NCBI RefSeq assembly: GCF_963677565.1
Contig: NZ_OY781981.1
Coordinates: forward strand, 186,001 to 250,000
Source: an uncultured Draconibacterium sp.
Lineage (GTDB): Bacteria; Bacteroidota; Bacteroidia; Bacteroidales; Prolixibacteraceae
Reading direction: 5' to 3'
Length of the DNA: 64,000 nucleotides
Under the pieces are notes generated by a model, which was not told the DNA's origin, ran no database searches, and saw only the letters and a program-made list of their open reading frames with translations. Position numbers and translations under genes: made by a program. Shown here piece by piece: positions 53,569 through 63,116 of the stretch (position 1 is its first letter; each line of letters opens with the position of its first letter).

Positions 53569-54426
53569 ATGCAAAACAATAAATACATATTCCGCGAAGG
53601 ATGGATATCGATTTTTGCCAACATTGTACTTTTCGGGCTGAAATATTGGGCAGGAATTATAACAGGATCGGTGGCTTTAATAGCTGATGCCTGGCATACG
53701 CTTACCGACTCGGTTTCGTCGGTAATTGTTCTAATTGGTGGAAAAATATCGAGTAAACCGGCCGACGACGATCACCCTTTTGGACACGGGCGTGCTGAAC
53801 ATATTGCTGCAATAATTATTGGGGTTTTACTCGCAATTGTTGCCTTCGATTTTGTACTAAGATCAATCGATAAATTCGGCACCCGCGAACAAACTGTTTT
53901 TGGCCCAATTGCATGGATCGTAACGATAATATCAATTGTTTGCAAAGAATTGCTTGCGCAGTATGCTTTTTGGGGATTCAGAAAAACGAACTCAAGTATT
54001 TTAAAAGCTGATGGCTGGCACCACCGAACCGATGCACTTTCCTCCGTAATTATTTTAATTGGATTGCTTGTGGGGAAATATTTCTGGTGGACCGATGCTG
54101 TTTTAGGATTTATTGTAGCCATTATGATTGGTTATGCAAGTTTCGAAATACTTTCGAAAGAAATAAAATCGCTTTTGGGAGAAAGCCCATCCGACGAATT
54201 GCTTGACTCAATTCATAAAACCGTGAGTAATGTGTGCAAATACCAGGTTAACCTGCACCACATTCATTTACATCATTACGGGCATCATACAGAAATGAGC
54301 TGCCATATTAAACTTCCGCCGGAAATGTCGCTTTTTGAAACACACGAAATATGCACAAAAATTGAAAAGATAATTAAAAAGGAATTTGGTTACATCACCA
54401 CTATTCATCCTGAGCCTTTGAGCTAA
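53569..54426 (+). CDS. Cation diffusion facilitator (metal efflux) transporter
   Basis: 285 residues. Six membrane helices; metal-binding acidic motifs in helices II and V: DAWHTLTDSVSSV and DGWHHRTDALSSV, and the characteristic DHPFGHGRAEHIA loop. The C-terminal cytoplasmic domain (about 205-285, rich in His: HHIHLHHYGHHTEMS) senses metal. CDF proteins export zinc, iron or manganese against proton uptake. Follows the LytTR gene by 54 bases; cotranscription possible. Confidence 0.93.
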   Translation: MQNNKYIFREGWISIFANIVLFGLKYWAGIITGSVALIADAWHTLTDSVSSVIVLIGGKISSKPADDDHPFGHGRAEHIAAIIIGVLLAIVAFDFVLRSIDKFGTREQTVFGPIAWIVTIISIVCKELLAQYAFWGFRKTNSSILKADGWHHRTDALSSVIILIGLLVGKYFWWTDAVLGFIVAIMIGYASFEILSKEIKSLLGESPSDELLDSIHKTVSNVCKYQVNLHHIHLHHYGHHTEMSCHIKLPPEMSLFETHEICTKIEKIIKKEFGYITTIHPEPLS

Positions 54427-54589
54427 AAAAGGCATTTATGGTCCTTACAAGTTCAGTCAAACACCTTCTAAAAATCATTCTAATCTGATAACAAACATTT
54501 TATTGATGTAAAAAGGTGATTGCCTGATCTAAATATTAAATTTTTTCCATATTTTTATGACCTATTTAAATTTTTTAAAAACTAACTAA

Positions 54590-56131
54590 ATGAGAAAGAT
54601 ATCAGTATTGTCAATTTTAGTAATCCTCATGTCTATGTTTCAATCCTGTTCAGAGAAAATTGAAACCGATCTTACCCAAACGGCATTCATTCCAAAGCCA
54701 ACAAGTGTAACAGCAACCGGCGATGGCTATAACCTCACAAAGGCAAGTTTGATATATGTGCAAGAAGGACCTGCGGGACTACTTAGTACTGCTGAATTTT
54801 TAGCAGAAAAAATCAACCAGCTTACGGGAAATTCGGCAGAAACAAAAACAACTAATAGTACTCCCTCTAAAGGAGTTTATATTTCAATTGCTGAAGACGG
54901 GGAATTAAACAAGCAAGGTTATGAGCTAAAAATTAACAAAAACCTGATATCAATTAAGGGTGCCGATGCTGAAGGATGTTTCTTTGGCCTTCAAACGCTT
55001 CTGCAAACATTACCTGTTACCACTAATAATGCACAGCCTCTATATGTTCCTACCGGAACTATTACCGATTCACCTGAATACTACTACCGTGGTTCAATGC
55101 TCGATGTTTCTCGTCACTTTTTCAATGTTGAAGAAGTAAAACAATACATCGATTTTCTGGCCATGTACAAAATGAATGTACTTCACCTGCACTTGTCGGA
55201 CGATCAAGGCTGGAGAATTGAAATCAAGTCGTGGCCAAAACTTACCGAAATTGGTGGCCAAACTGAAGTTGGTGGTGGTAAAGGTGGTTTTTATACACAG
55301 GAACAATACAAAGAACTGGTTCAGTACGCTGCCGATCGGCAGATTATGATCGTACCTGAAATTGATATGCCGGGACACACCAACGCAGCACTAGCATCGT
55401 ATGCAGAATTAAATTGTGATGGGAAAGCCCGCGAGCTATACACCGGAACCGAGGTTGGATTCAGTACACTTTGCACCGACAAAGAAATTACTTACCAGTT
55501 TATTGACGATGTAATTCGCGAACTGGCAGAGATAACTCCTGGTCCTTACATCCATATTGGTGGCGACGAATCGCACGTTACAGCACACGACGATTATGTG
55601 TATTTTGTAAATAAGGTGCAAGACATTGTAAAAAAACACGGCAAAAAAATTATTGGCTGGGACGAAATTGCCAATGCCAAACTGATCGATGATATAACTG
55701 TACAATTCTGGGCTGATTTAGAGAATACAACGATGGGTGTTGAAAAAGGTGCTCAGGTATTAATGTCGCCAGCTGCGCGTGCTTATCTTGATATGCAGTA
55801 CGATTCAACAACTCACCTTGGTTTGCACTGGGCCGGTTACATTGAAGTAGATCATGGTTACGACTGGGATCCGGCAACGCTTGTTGAAGGCATTACCAAA
55901 GAAAATATTCTGGGAATTGAAGCACCGCTTTGGTCGGAAACAGTTACCAATATCGACGAAGTGGAATACATGACCTTCCCTCGTCTGCCGGGATATGCCG
56001 AAATTGGATGGACAGCACCGGCTGAAAGAAACTGGGATGAATACAAAACCCGTTTGGCCAAACATGGCAAACGCTTCGAAGCTTTGGGCATCGATTATTA
56101 CAAATCAGCCTTGGTTCCGTGGGTAGAGTAG
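54590..56131 (+). CDS. GH20 beta-N-acetylhexosaminidase lipoprotein
   Basis: 513 residues. Lipobox FQSC (Cys20) predicts membrane anchoring. Residues about 30-155 are the GH20b domain; the barrel begins at YYYRGSMLDVSRHFF and has the acid/base pair Asp326-Glu327 in HIGGDESHV, plus Trp residues of the active-site pocket (GLHWAGY, LWSETV). Releases terminal GlcNAc/GalNAc from glycans. Shorter than the other GH20 in the window and without the inserted domain, so it is a different subgroup. Followed by a terminator and the convergent YCF48-like gene. Confidence 0.93.
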   Translation: MRKISVLSILVILMSMFQSCSEKIETDLTQTAFIPKPTSVTATGDGYNLTKASLIYVQEGPAGLLSTAEFLAEKINQLTGNSAETKTTNSTPSKGVYISIAEDGELNKQGYELKINKNLISIKGADAEGCFFGLQTLLQTLPVTTNNAQPLYVPTGTITDSPEYYYRGSMLDVSRHFFNVEEVKQYIDFLAMYKMNVLHLHLSDDQGWRIEIKSWPKLTEIGGQTEVGGGKGGFYTQEQYKELVQYAADRQIMIVPEIDMPGHTNAALASYAELNCDGKARELYTGTEVGFSTLCTDKEITYQFIDDVIRELAEITPGPYIHIGGDESHVTAHDDYVYFVNKVQDIVKKHGKKIIGWDEIANAKLIDDITVQFWADLENTTMGVEKGAQVLMSPAARAYLDMQYDSTTHLGLHWAGYIEVDHGYDWDPATLVEGITKENILGIEAPLWSETVTNIDEVEYMTFPRLPGYAEIGWTAPAERNWDEYKTRLAKHGKRFEALGIDYYKSALVPWVE

Positions 56132-56161
56132 CAGAAATTGATTAGATTAAATATAGTGAAG

Positions 56162-56190
56162 ACGGGGTGCAAAATTGCAGCCCGTTTTTT
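56162..56190. terminator. Terminator after the GH20 gene
   Basis: ACGGGGTGCA and TGCAGCCCGT pair with one mismatch, followed by six T on the plus strand. Confidence 0.75.
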
Positions 56191-56191
56191 G

Positions 56192-57229
56192 TTATTCAAA
56201 AATTACTTTGGCAATCCGTCCACTGTTTCCGGCAACAAAACCTTCCAGCTTGCCGGGAACTGCGCGAAATGTATAATAACCTTCATCCGAGAGAAAGTTC
56301 CAGTTCTCGCCGCCGTCAGTTGAAATATCGCAACCGGTTTTCCCAATTGCAAAAACAAACGAATCGTCACCCGATTTTACTTCTTGTACGCACGAGCGGT
56401 ATTCTTTTGGCATCGTTACAGCCGGCTGCCAGGTAACTCCTCCATCATAAGTGTATGATGCAATATTGGTATTCAATTCCGGCTGGTCGTAAATTCCACC
56501 AACGATGATCCCCTCTTTGTCGTTTTTAAATGCCACAGAAAATATTCCTGACGATGCCAGTCCGCGAACCATTGGCGTTTTGCTTACCTTCCACGATTTT
56601 CCAAAGTCATCAGAATAAAACACTCGGGCCGCTTTCCCACCACTGGCTATCCATGCTTTCCCCGACGGTAAATATTCAATACATGTATTCGATGCTGCAA
56701 AATTGGCCTCACCTTCCTCAACAGTTGGCAGGTCTTGAACTTGGGTCCAGGTGTTTCCTGCATCTTCTGTTCGTAACACAAAAAACTTTCCGTCAATCGG
56801 GTCGCTAACCGCCAAACCATTTTGTGCATCGATAAACTTTACCGAATTAAAAAACAAACCGCTTGTTGTATCTCGAAAAACCACGTCCCAGGTAACTCCA
56901 CCATCAACAGTTTTGTAGCCAAAATCAGGACCGGCAACACCAAAAACAATAGCGGTATTTTCATCCCAGGCATGAAGACTGCGGAAATCGTTTTGCTCAG
57001 TTCCCGGTACCGTAACATCTTTCCAACTATTACCGCTGTCAGTCGATACCAACACTGTTCCTCCTGAACCACTCGCCCACACAACGTTTTCATCAACAAC
57101 GTGCAGACCTCGCAAGCTAGCTTCGGTATTTGTAGTTAGTTCAGAAAAAGCAACATCGAATTGTTTTTTAGGATTTGTTTGACAAGAAAATAACAGCAAA
57201 ACTACAGCGAAAAAGAGAAGAAATTTCAT
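56192..57229 (-). CDS. YCF48/BNR-like beta-propeller lipoprotein
   Basis: 345 residues. Signal peptide with lipobox LFSC (Cys16). Repeated Asp-box motifs mark BNR/YCF48 blades: STDSGNSWKDV, TVDGGVTWDVV, TEDAGNTWTQV, SDDFGKSWKVS, TYDGGVTWQPA and STDGGENWNFL, six in all at 45-60 residue spacing. Often annotated 'oxidoreductase' without evidence. In this block of glycosidases a glycan-binding role is possible, but this is inference; YCF48 itself helps photosystem assembly and does not apply here. Confidence 0.88.
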   Translation of the reverse strand: MKFLLFFAVVLLLFSCQTNPKKQFDVAFSELTTNTEASLRGLHVVDENVVWASGSGGTVLVSTDSGNSWKDVTVPGTEQNDFRSLHAWDENTAIVFGVAGPDFGYKTVDGGVTWDVVFRDTTSGLFFNSVKFIDAQNGLAVSDPIDGKFFVLRTEDAGNTWTQVQDLPTVEEGEANFAASNTCIEYLPSGKAWIASGGKAARVFYSDDFGKSWKVSKTPMVRGLASSGIFSVAFKNDKEGIIVGGIYDQPELNTNIASYTYDGGVTWQPAVTMPKEYRSCVQEVKSGDDSFVFAIGKTGCDISTDGGENWNFLSDEGYYTFRAVPGKLEGFVAGNSGRIAKVIFE

Positions 57230-57329
57230 GAATCTATTTTTTTTATAAAACTAAAATAAAAATAATAGTAAGTTTATGGTATCAGAAACGTTTTCTGTAT
57301 AACGTAAATCATAATCTAAAACCAACAAA

Positions 57330-58706
57330 ATGAAACGACTTCTTTTGCCGTTTTGCTTTTCACTTCTAATTACAATTTCCTACGCTCAGAAATACGATGC
57401 AAACTGGAAATCGATTGACAATCGCCCTGTTCCTCAATGGTTTGAGGATGTTAAATTTGGCATTTTTATTCACTGGGGCGTCTACTCTGTTCCGGCCTGG
57501 GCACCGGCAAATGCCGATATTGGCGTTTATGCCAAATACGCTGAGTGGTATGGATTCAGAATTAATGATGATAGCAAAGCCGGAAAACTATTTCGCGAAT
57601 ACCATAACAAAATGTATGGCGAAGATTTCATTTACCAGGACTTTGCCCCGCGGTTTAAAGCGCAACACTGGGATCCGGAACAATGGGCCGAATTATTTAA
57701 ACGCGCTGGTGCGAAATATGTGGTTCTAACCTCGAAACATCACGAGGGATTTACACTGTGGCCCAGTGCACAAAGCTGGAACTGGAACAGTGTTGACATT
57801 GGCCCGCACCGCGATATTTGCGGCGACTTAACTACCGCAGTTAAAAATGCCGGCCTGCACATGGGTTTTTATTATTCGCTGTACGAATGGTACAATCCGC
57901 TTTACAACAACAACCTGCAAAAATATGTCGACGACCATATGATTCCGCAGATGAAAGACCTGGTTACCAGTTACGAGCCTGATATTTTATGGACCGATGG
58001 CGAGTGGGACCACCCGAGTGAAGATTGGAAAAGCACGGAGTTTTTGGCCTGGCTTTACAACGAATCGCCGGTTAAAGATCAGATTTGTGTAAACGACCGC
58101 TGGGGAAAAGAAACACGCAGCAAACATGGTGGATTTTTTACAACCGAGTACGATTTGGTTCACGATGGAAAAAGTAATGGGTTGGAAAAAGCATGGGAAG
58201 AATGTCGTGGAATTGGAACTTCATTCGGTTATAACCAGATTGAAACCGTTGAAAACTACATGAGCTCTGAAGCACTCATTCATTTGCTGATTGAAAAAGT
58301 TGCCGGAGGGGGAAATCTCCTGCTTGACGTCGGACCAACTGCCGACGGTCGCATTCCAGTAATTCAGCAACAACGCTTACTTGACATTGGTAATTGGCTG
58401 GAAACAAACGGCGAATCCATTTACGAAACCAGAAAATGGGAAGGCGCTGAAGATAATGATCTCGCTGACGTATATTTCACAAAAAAAGGAAAAGATTTGT
58501 ACGTGCATTGCACACAATATCCGACTTCGGATTTAAAAATAAAAGGACTGAAAAAAGCATCATCGGTAAGTCTGTTAGGCTACGCGGGCGATGTAAAATT
58601 CAAAAAATCGGGTAAAACAATTACCCTTTCAGCGCCGGTGTTAACGCCGGGCAAACTTACCCATACTTACGCCTGGGTGTTTAAACTTGAAAATGTACTT
58701 AAATAA
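57330..58706 (+). CDS. GH29 alpha-L-fucosidase
   Basis: 458 residues with a signal peptide (ends ISYAQ). The family barrel starts WFEDVKFGIFIHWGVYSVPA, and the nucleophile Asp223 sits in DILWTDGEWDHPS; TSKHHEGFTLWPS is another signature. A C-terminal beta-sandwich of about 85 residues closes the protein. It releases terminal alpha-L-fucose in the periplasm. The hexokinase gene follows after 27 bases on the same strand and is probably cotranscribed. Confidence 0.95.
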   Translation: MKRLLLPFCFSLLITISYAQKYDANWKSIDNRPVPQWFEDVKFGIFIHWGVYSVPAWAPANADIGVYAKYAEWYGFRINDDSKAGKLFREYHNKMYGEDFIYQDFAPRFKAQHWDPEQWAELFKRAGAKYVVLTSKHHEGFTLWPSAQSWNWNSVDIGPHRDICGDLTTAVKNAGLHMGFYYSLYEWYNPLYNNNLQKYVDDHMIPQMKDLVTSYEPDILWTDGEWDHPSEDWKSTEFLAWLYNESPVKDQICVNDRWGKETRSKHGGFFTTEYDLVHDGKSNGLEKAWEECRGIGTSFGYNQIETVENYMSSEALIHLLIEKVAGGGNLLLDVGPTADGRIPVIQQQRLLDIGNWLETNGESIYETRKWEGAEDNDLADVYFTKKGKDLYVHCTQYPTSDLKIKGLKKASSVSLLGYAGDVKFKKSGKTITLSAPVLTPGKLTHTYAWVFKLENVLK

Positions 58707-58733
58707 GAATAACCAAATAAACGTAATAGCAAA

Positions 58734-60011
58734 ATGACCAAAGCAACTGAATTTTTGAAAAGCCACAAAATGACGGCTAATGATATTAATATGAAAGCGG
58801 TGGTAAACGCCTTTTTAGATGAAATGGCAAAAGGACTGGCCGGCAAAGACAGTTCACTTTTAATGCTTCCAACTTATATTGAAGCTGAAGGAGAAGTGAA
58901 AGCCAACGAACCTGTTGTTGCCATCGATGCCGGTGGAACGAACTTTAGGGCTGCAAAAGTATATTTCGACGATAACCTGAAACTGGTAACCGAAAACATC
59001 AAAAAAGCCAAAATGCCGGGCGTTGAAAAAGAACTTACAAAAGCAGAGTTCTTCGATACCTTTGCATCGTACCTGGCTGATTACAAAACAACATCTGACA
59101 AACTTGGATTTTGCTTTTCGTATGCGGCTGAGATTTTCCCTAACAAAGACGGGAAACTGATTGAATGGAGTAAGGAAGTGAAAGCTCCCGATGTAATTGG
59201 CGAAATGATTGGAGAAGGACTTTTGAACGCCATGCAAACGCCCGACAAACAGCTTGTTTTAATGAACGATACCGTTTCTACGCTACTGGCCGGGAAAGCA
59301 GCACGAGCTGTCAAGTCGTACGATACTTACATCGGGTTTATTCTTGGCACCGGAACGAATACGAGTTACATTGAGGCCAATAAAAACATTACCAAAACTG
59401 ATGGTCTGAACATGGAAGGCAGCCAGATCATAAACATCGAATCGGGAGCATTTGCTCTGGCTCCACGCACCGATATTGACATTGCATTTGATAACACCAC
59501 CGAAAATCCGGGACGTTATGCATTTGAGAAAATGTTTTCGGGCGGGTACTTTGGTGGTTTGTGTACTACCGCTTTAAAAACAGCAGCGGCCGAAGATGTT
59601 TTTGCCGATCCGGAAGTTTTTGAGAACCTGCAGGAATTAACTTCGGAGGAGGTAAATAATTATGTGCATGGCATTGAAGGTGCACACAAAGTATTGCCCG
59701 GTGTTTTTACGAGCGATTCGGATAAAATGCTGGTTGCAGAAATTATTGACGGCCTTATTGAACGCGCAGCAAAACTGGTAGCTGCAAACCTGGCTGCAGT
59801 AATTCTGCAAACCGGAAAGGGTAAAAAACACGAAAAACCGGTATTAATGACCATTGAAGGAACAACTTTTTACAAACTACATCATTTCCAGGAAATGTTT
59901 GAAAAATACCTTCAGGACTTTCTTTCGGGAGATAATCAACGGTATTACGAAATTGTAGAAGTGGAGAACTCAAGCTTACTTGGTGCTGCAATTGCAGCCA
60001 TTGTAAACTAA
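58734..60011 (+). CDS. Hexokinase (eukaryotic-type)
   Basis: 425 residues. Phosphate-1 motif AIDAGGTNFRAA (63-74), catalytic Asp179 in LVLMNDTVSTLLAG, GFILGTGTNTSYIE, and the C-terminal adenosine region. It belongs to the hexokinase family with small and large lobes found in eukaryotes and some bacteria, unlike the bacterial ROK or Glk glucokinases. Phosphorylates glucose, mannose or related hexoses with ATP; lack of a signal peptide puts it in the cytoplasm. Coupled with the fucosidase gene. Confidence 0.88.
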   Translation: MTKATEFLKSHKMTANDINMKAVVNAFLDEMAKGLAGKDSSLLMLPTYIEAEGEVKANEPVVAIDAGGTNFRAAKVYFDDNLKLVTENIKKAKMPGVEKELTKAEFFDTFASYLADYKTTSDKLGFCFSYAAEIFPNKDGKLIEWSKEVKAPDVIGEMIGEGLLNAMQTPDKQLVLMNDTVSTLLAGKAARAVKSYDTYIGFILGTGTNTSYIEANKNITKTDGLNMEGSQIINIESGAFALAPRTDIDIAFDNTTENPGRYAFEKMFSGGYFGGLCTTALKTAAAEDVFADPEVFENLQELTSEEVNNYVHGIEGAHKVLPGVFTSDSDKMLVAEIIDGLIERAAKLVAANLAAVILQTGKGKKHEKPVLMTIEGTTFYKLHHFQEMFEKYLQDFLSGDNQRYYEIVEVENSSLLGAAIAAIVN

Positions 60012-60020
60012 TCAATTTGG

Positions 60021-60141
60021 TGAGGTTTTCTAAAATGAACTTAAAGAACGTCACCCTGAACTTGTTTCAGGGTCTTCTGGCAAATTAAGATTCTGAAAAA
60101 GAGTTCAGAATGACGAATCCAACAGCTTTTAGAAAACCTCA
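60021..60141. repeat. Nested palindromes: 15-base stem enclosing a dispersed repeat
   Basis: TGAGGTTTTCTAAAA (60021-60035) and its exact reverse complement (60127-60141) form a 15-pair stem followed by T-rich sequence, like a terminator of the hexokinase gene. The 91-base loop contains a second palindrome (60049-60115): CGTCACCCTGAAC...TTTCAGGGTC against AAGATTCTGAAA...TTCAGAATGACG. The inner unit belongs to the dispersed GTCA...TGAC repeats of Bacteroidota, so it may have entered the loop of an older terminator (inference). Confidence 0.7.
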
Positions 60142-60148
60142 TCATTTT

Positions 60149-60895
60149 TTAATTTTCAATTAGTGGTGTAACCCGGGCACGCATTAAATCAAGTAAAAAA
60201 ACCTGTTGAAACCTTGACTCAAATTCCTCATTATTAATCTTATTCAAAAGATTGATATTCTTATCTGCACGCAAACAATCAGTGGTTATTAATAGCCAGT
60301 ATTCATCAAGCTGTTGTTTTCGATACAAGTGCAGTTTTTCATCCTTTTTCGCAATTGCCAAGCGGATGTCATCAACCACATTATTGGATATTCCCAGGTT
60401 ATTCGAACGCTCCCAAACCGACTCTTTTAATTCAGGATGATGCGCAATCATAACCTCTTCCATCCCTTCCGGCAAATCGTGATTCGTAAGGTTTTTATGA
60501 AAAAACGCACTATCTGCTTTGTCAGCGATAGCAGATTTTATTGCTGCAACCGTTTTCGATCGTACCATTAATTCTCGTTGTGGAGTGATCAAGTGTTTCT
60601 CAGAAAACATAAATTTCACAAAAAGATTAGCCTCAGAACCGGCCTGAAATAGCTCCAGCATATCTGCAACCAAATCATCTCTAAAGTTAATCAGAGCTTG
60701 CACACCTTCTGTTTTAGCAACAGCGCTGGCCGGATTTAACCGGGTAAGTTCTATCCCCAACTTGTGTTTGTTTTTCATTTTCACCACAAAGTCAGGCGAT
60801 TCGGATGCCACAACTTTTCCTTTCGGGAAATCGGAGTAGCAATCCCGAAAATAGTTTACCAGTAAAACTTCCAGCTGCTTTTTTACTTCCTGCAT
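60149..60895 (-). CDS. Hypothetical protein, possible PD-(D/E)XK-like nuclease fold
   Basis: 248 residues, soluble, no signal peptide. The start (FPKGKVVASESPDFVVKMKN then KHKLGIELTRL) has the order Pro34-Asp35 ... Glu49-x-Thr51, which looks like the core of a degenerate PD-(D/E)XK restriction-endonuclease fold in which Thr takes the Lys place. The rest is mostly helical with the later strand DEYWLLITTDCL. No methyltransferase or other partner is adjacent. The function is unknown and the fold call is weak. Confidence 0.6.
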   Translation of the reverse strand: MQEVKKQLEVLLVNYFRDCYSDFPKGKVVASESPDFVVKMKNKHKLGIELTRLNPASAVAKTEGVQALINFRDDLVADMLELFQAGSEANLFVKFMFSEKHLITPQRELMVRSKTVAAIKSAIADKADSAFFHKNLTNHDLPEGMEEVMIAHHPELKESVWERSNNLGISNNVVDDIRLAIAKKDEKLHLYRKQQLDEYWLLITTDCLRADKNINLLNKINNEEFESRFQQVFLLDLMRARVTPLIEN

Positions 60896-60935
60896 AATAC
60901 GACCGGATTATTTACCTAAAAATAAAAGAATATGA

Positions 60936-62966
60936 TTAGTTAATGATAAGTTTACCATTATAAATCTGGTCTGCCTGAACTACCCTCCAAAAATAAAGTC
61001 CGGGGTTCAGTTGATCTACAGAAACCGTTTTCCCTTGCAATAAGTTTTTAGTCAACATTAGTTTTCCGTTCATGTCATACAAGTCCATCCAGCTTTCTCT
61101 AGCATCAGAATCAATATCGAATGTTACATTTTGAGTTGCCGGATTTGGATAAACGCGGATATCAATTTCATTTTCTACAGTTTCAACAGCTGTTTCTGCC
61201 TCCGAATAGAAATATATATGTCTTGAAGTAGGTGTCCAATCCCAAGAAACTTCATTCCACAAATAGTAAGTTGTTGTATCCATTCGGTGCTCCTGAACCC
61301 AGCTCTGCTCTCTTTTATATACTCCTTTCCAGCCCTTAAGGTCATCATCCCAAGCATAATAGGTATTATAAATGAGATCATAATTACTGTCATAAATTAA
61401 AGAATCTCTGGTCCCGTAATACATCTGTTCAAAATAATTAGTAAGTTCTCCATACACACTTAGTATTCTATTCTCATCTTCTTCATATTCCCGTTCCCAT
61501 TGCTTATCTAATATCCATTCATTTTGGCTATTATTCCAACTATAATTTCTCTGTATTCTTATATCACCAGTCCCATTATATTCAAGCTCTGTCTTGTTTA
61601 TTGGCAACCATTGATCTTGTCCATATAACCATGAATAAGAAATTGAAACCTTCTTGTGCTGCTCATAAATATTCTCGTTCTTTTGGTAATTAACCAAGCT
61701 ATCTAGTGAGTTTGCTCGTTTTGTAATTTTTAGTACAAGCCGATTTTCAACGTCATACTCATATTCATACGCCTCATGTTCTGTTAGGGCCCAGTCATTA
61801 AGCTCTTCCTCCCACCAAAATACTTTGTAATCTGATTGCCGGCCATTCGTATATTCGTACTCCAATTTACGGGAACCTATCCATTTTAAACTATCATCAT
61901 TCCACGAATAGCTGGTCTCCATTTGTTTCTTTCCACTTTCGGTATATAGTGTTTCTATTTTAAATTCATTCTTCCATTCATAACTATCACTGTTCCACCT
62001 ATACTCCATTTTTAAAATCTCATTGCCCATTGTATCAAAATCCCATTCTGTACTACTCGAATTAACTAATGTTTCCTGTTCCATATCCCAATACAACCCA
62101 TATCTACGAACTAATAACGTATCCTCATTATAATTCGATATCTCTTCCCCGGAAATCACCCATTCTTCAATATCATAGTTCCACCAATACCAATAAAGAG
62201 TGTCAAGTTTATTTTGCTCGTTATAGTGCCATTCCAAATAATGCTCGCCACGCAAGGACAAATCCCAGGTTCCTCCCCAGTGCATCACCTTATCCTTCAC
62301 TTTGTTACCATACTCATCGTAAGCGTTTTCCTGAGTCTCAATTGTATCCCAGACGGCTCGTTCCTCGCTCCAAAGCAGGTGCATATAAAAGACCTGATTA
62401 TCATTGGCATCGTAAGTGTATTCCTCTTGATTGGTTTGAACCATTTCTCCATTCCTGAGCGGATCATTATACGAAGTCGTCTTTATTGTTCTTTGATCAT
62501 CGTGAAATTCAACCTGTTCAACTGTTTTTCCATAGAATATCACAGTGTCTTCCATAAGATTTAAACTGCTCGAATAGCGACGTTCATTATATATCTCTTC
62601 ACCATCCTCGTTCCAACATTGTTCTGAAATCTTAAAATCTTTCCACACTTGCGTGGAATCATTCCATATTTTAATCCAAACAGTTCCACAGTTACCGTCT
62701 TCTTCATAAATTTGATTGTATCGTTTCATCCGTACCCACTCAAACGTTGTAGTATCAAATGATTCATATACAATACTGTCTTGAATCAACTCCAATTCTT
62801 CAGGAACAACATAATCCAAAATGAACCGCATTTCAGGGTTCCCTGTCTCTCCAATATTTATAGACTGATGGCTCTGGGATTGATCGAACGCAATATTCGA
62901 TTCTGTTTGTGCGAACACTGAAAATAAAGGAAGCAGTACTGTGACTGTAAGGATTAATTTTTTCAT
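60936..62966 (-). CDS. Trp/Tyr-rich repeat protein with T9SS sorting domain
   Basis: 676 residues with a signal peptide (ends SVFAQ). Residues about 90-590 are built of about ten degenerate repeats of 40-55 residues with the pattern 'Y-x-W-N-x(5)-W-x(5)-E-x-x-Y-x-Y-x-x-x-G-N' (for example YSWNDDSLKWIGSRKLEYEY and YSWNNSQNEWILDKQWEREY). They look like an elongated beta structure similar in outline to YD/RHS repeats but with two Trp each. The end is a type A sorting domain (IRVYPNPATQNVTF ... QIYNGKLIIN), so it is exported through T9SS and fixed to the surface. Function unknown; adhesion is a guess. Confidence 0.8.
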   Translation of the reverse strand: MKKLILTVTVLLPLFSVFAQTESNIAFDQSQSHQSINIGETGNPEMRFILDYVVPEELELIQDSIVYESFDTTTFEWVRMKRYNQIYEEDGNCGTVWIKIWNDSTQVWKDFKISEQCWNEDGEEIYNERRYSSSLNLMEDTVIFYGKTVEQVEFHDDQRTIKTTSYNDPLRNGEMVQTNQEEYTYDANDNQVFYMHLLWSEERAVWDTIETQENAYDEYGNKVKDKVMHWGGTWDLSLRGEHYLEWHYNEQNKLDTLYWYWWNYDIEEWVISGEEISNYNEDTLLVRRYGLYWDMEQETLVNSSSTEWDFDTMGNEILKMEYRWNSDSYEWKNEFKIETLYTESGKKQMETSYSWNDDSLKWIGSRKLEYEYTNGRQSDYKVFWWEEELNDWALTEHEAYEYEYDVENRLVLKITKRANSLDSLVNYQKNENIYEQHKKVSISYSWLYGQDQWLPINKTELEYNGTGDIRIQRNYSWNNSQNEWILDKQWEREYEEDENRILSVYGELTNYFEQMYYGTRDSLIYDSNYDLIYNTYYAWDDDLKGWKGVYKREQSWVQEHRMDTTTYYLWNEVSWDWTPTSRHIYFYSEAETAVETVENEIDIRVYPNPATQNVTFDIDSDARESWMDLYDMNGKLMLTKNLLQGKTVSVDQLNPGLYFWRVVQADQIYNGKLIIN

Positions 62967-63116
62967 AAGCCTGTTTATAAGTTAATTAGTGCTCCTAAGC
63001 TATTAAATAATGATAAGAAATAAAATTATGTTCCGTTGCGAGTCAATAGATTTTTTCAATTGTTTAGAACATATCTTCACTTTCAATGTTATTCAACAAA
63101 ATATACTTCTGAAATT

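Noticed and set aside
62069..62564. Plus-strand frames opposite the Trp-rich T9SS gene
   Set aside because: They are antisense shadows caused by the biased codon content of the repeats.
61175..62700. Repeated DNA that might be a CRISPR array
   Set aside because: The repetition is at protein level with variable DNA; there is no fixed repeat with spacers of constant length and no cas genes.
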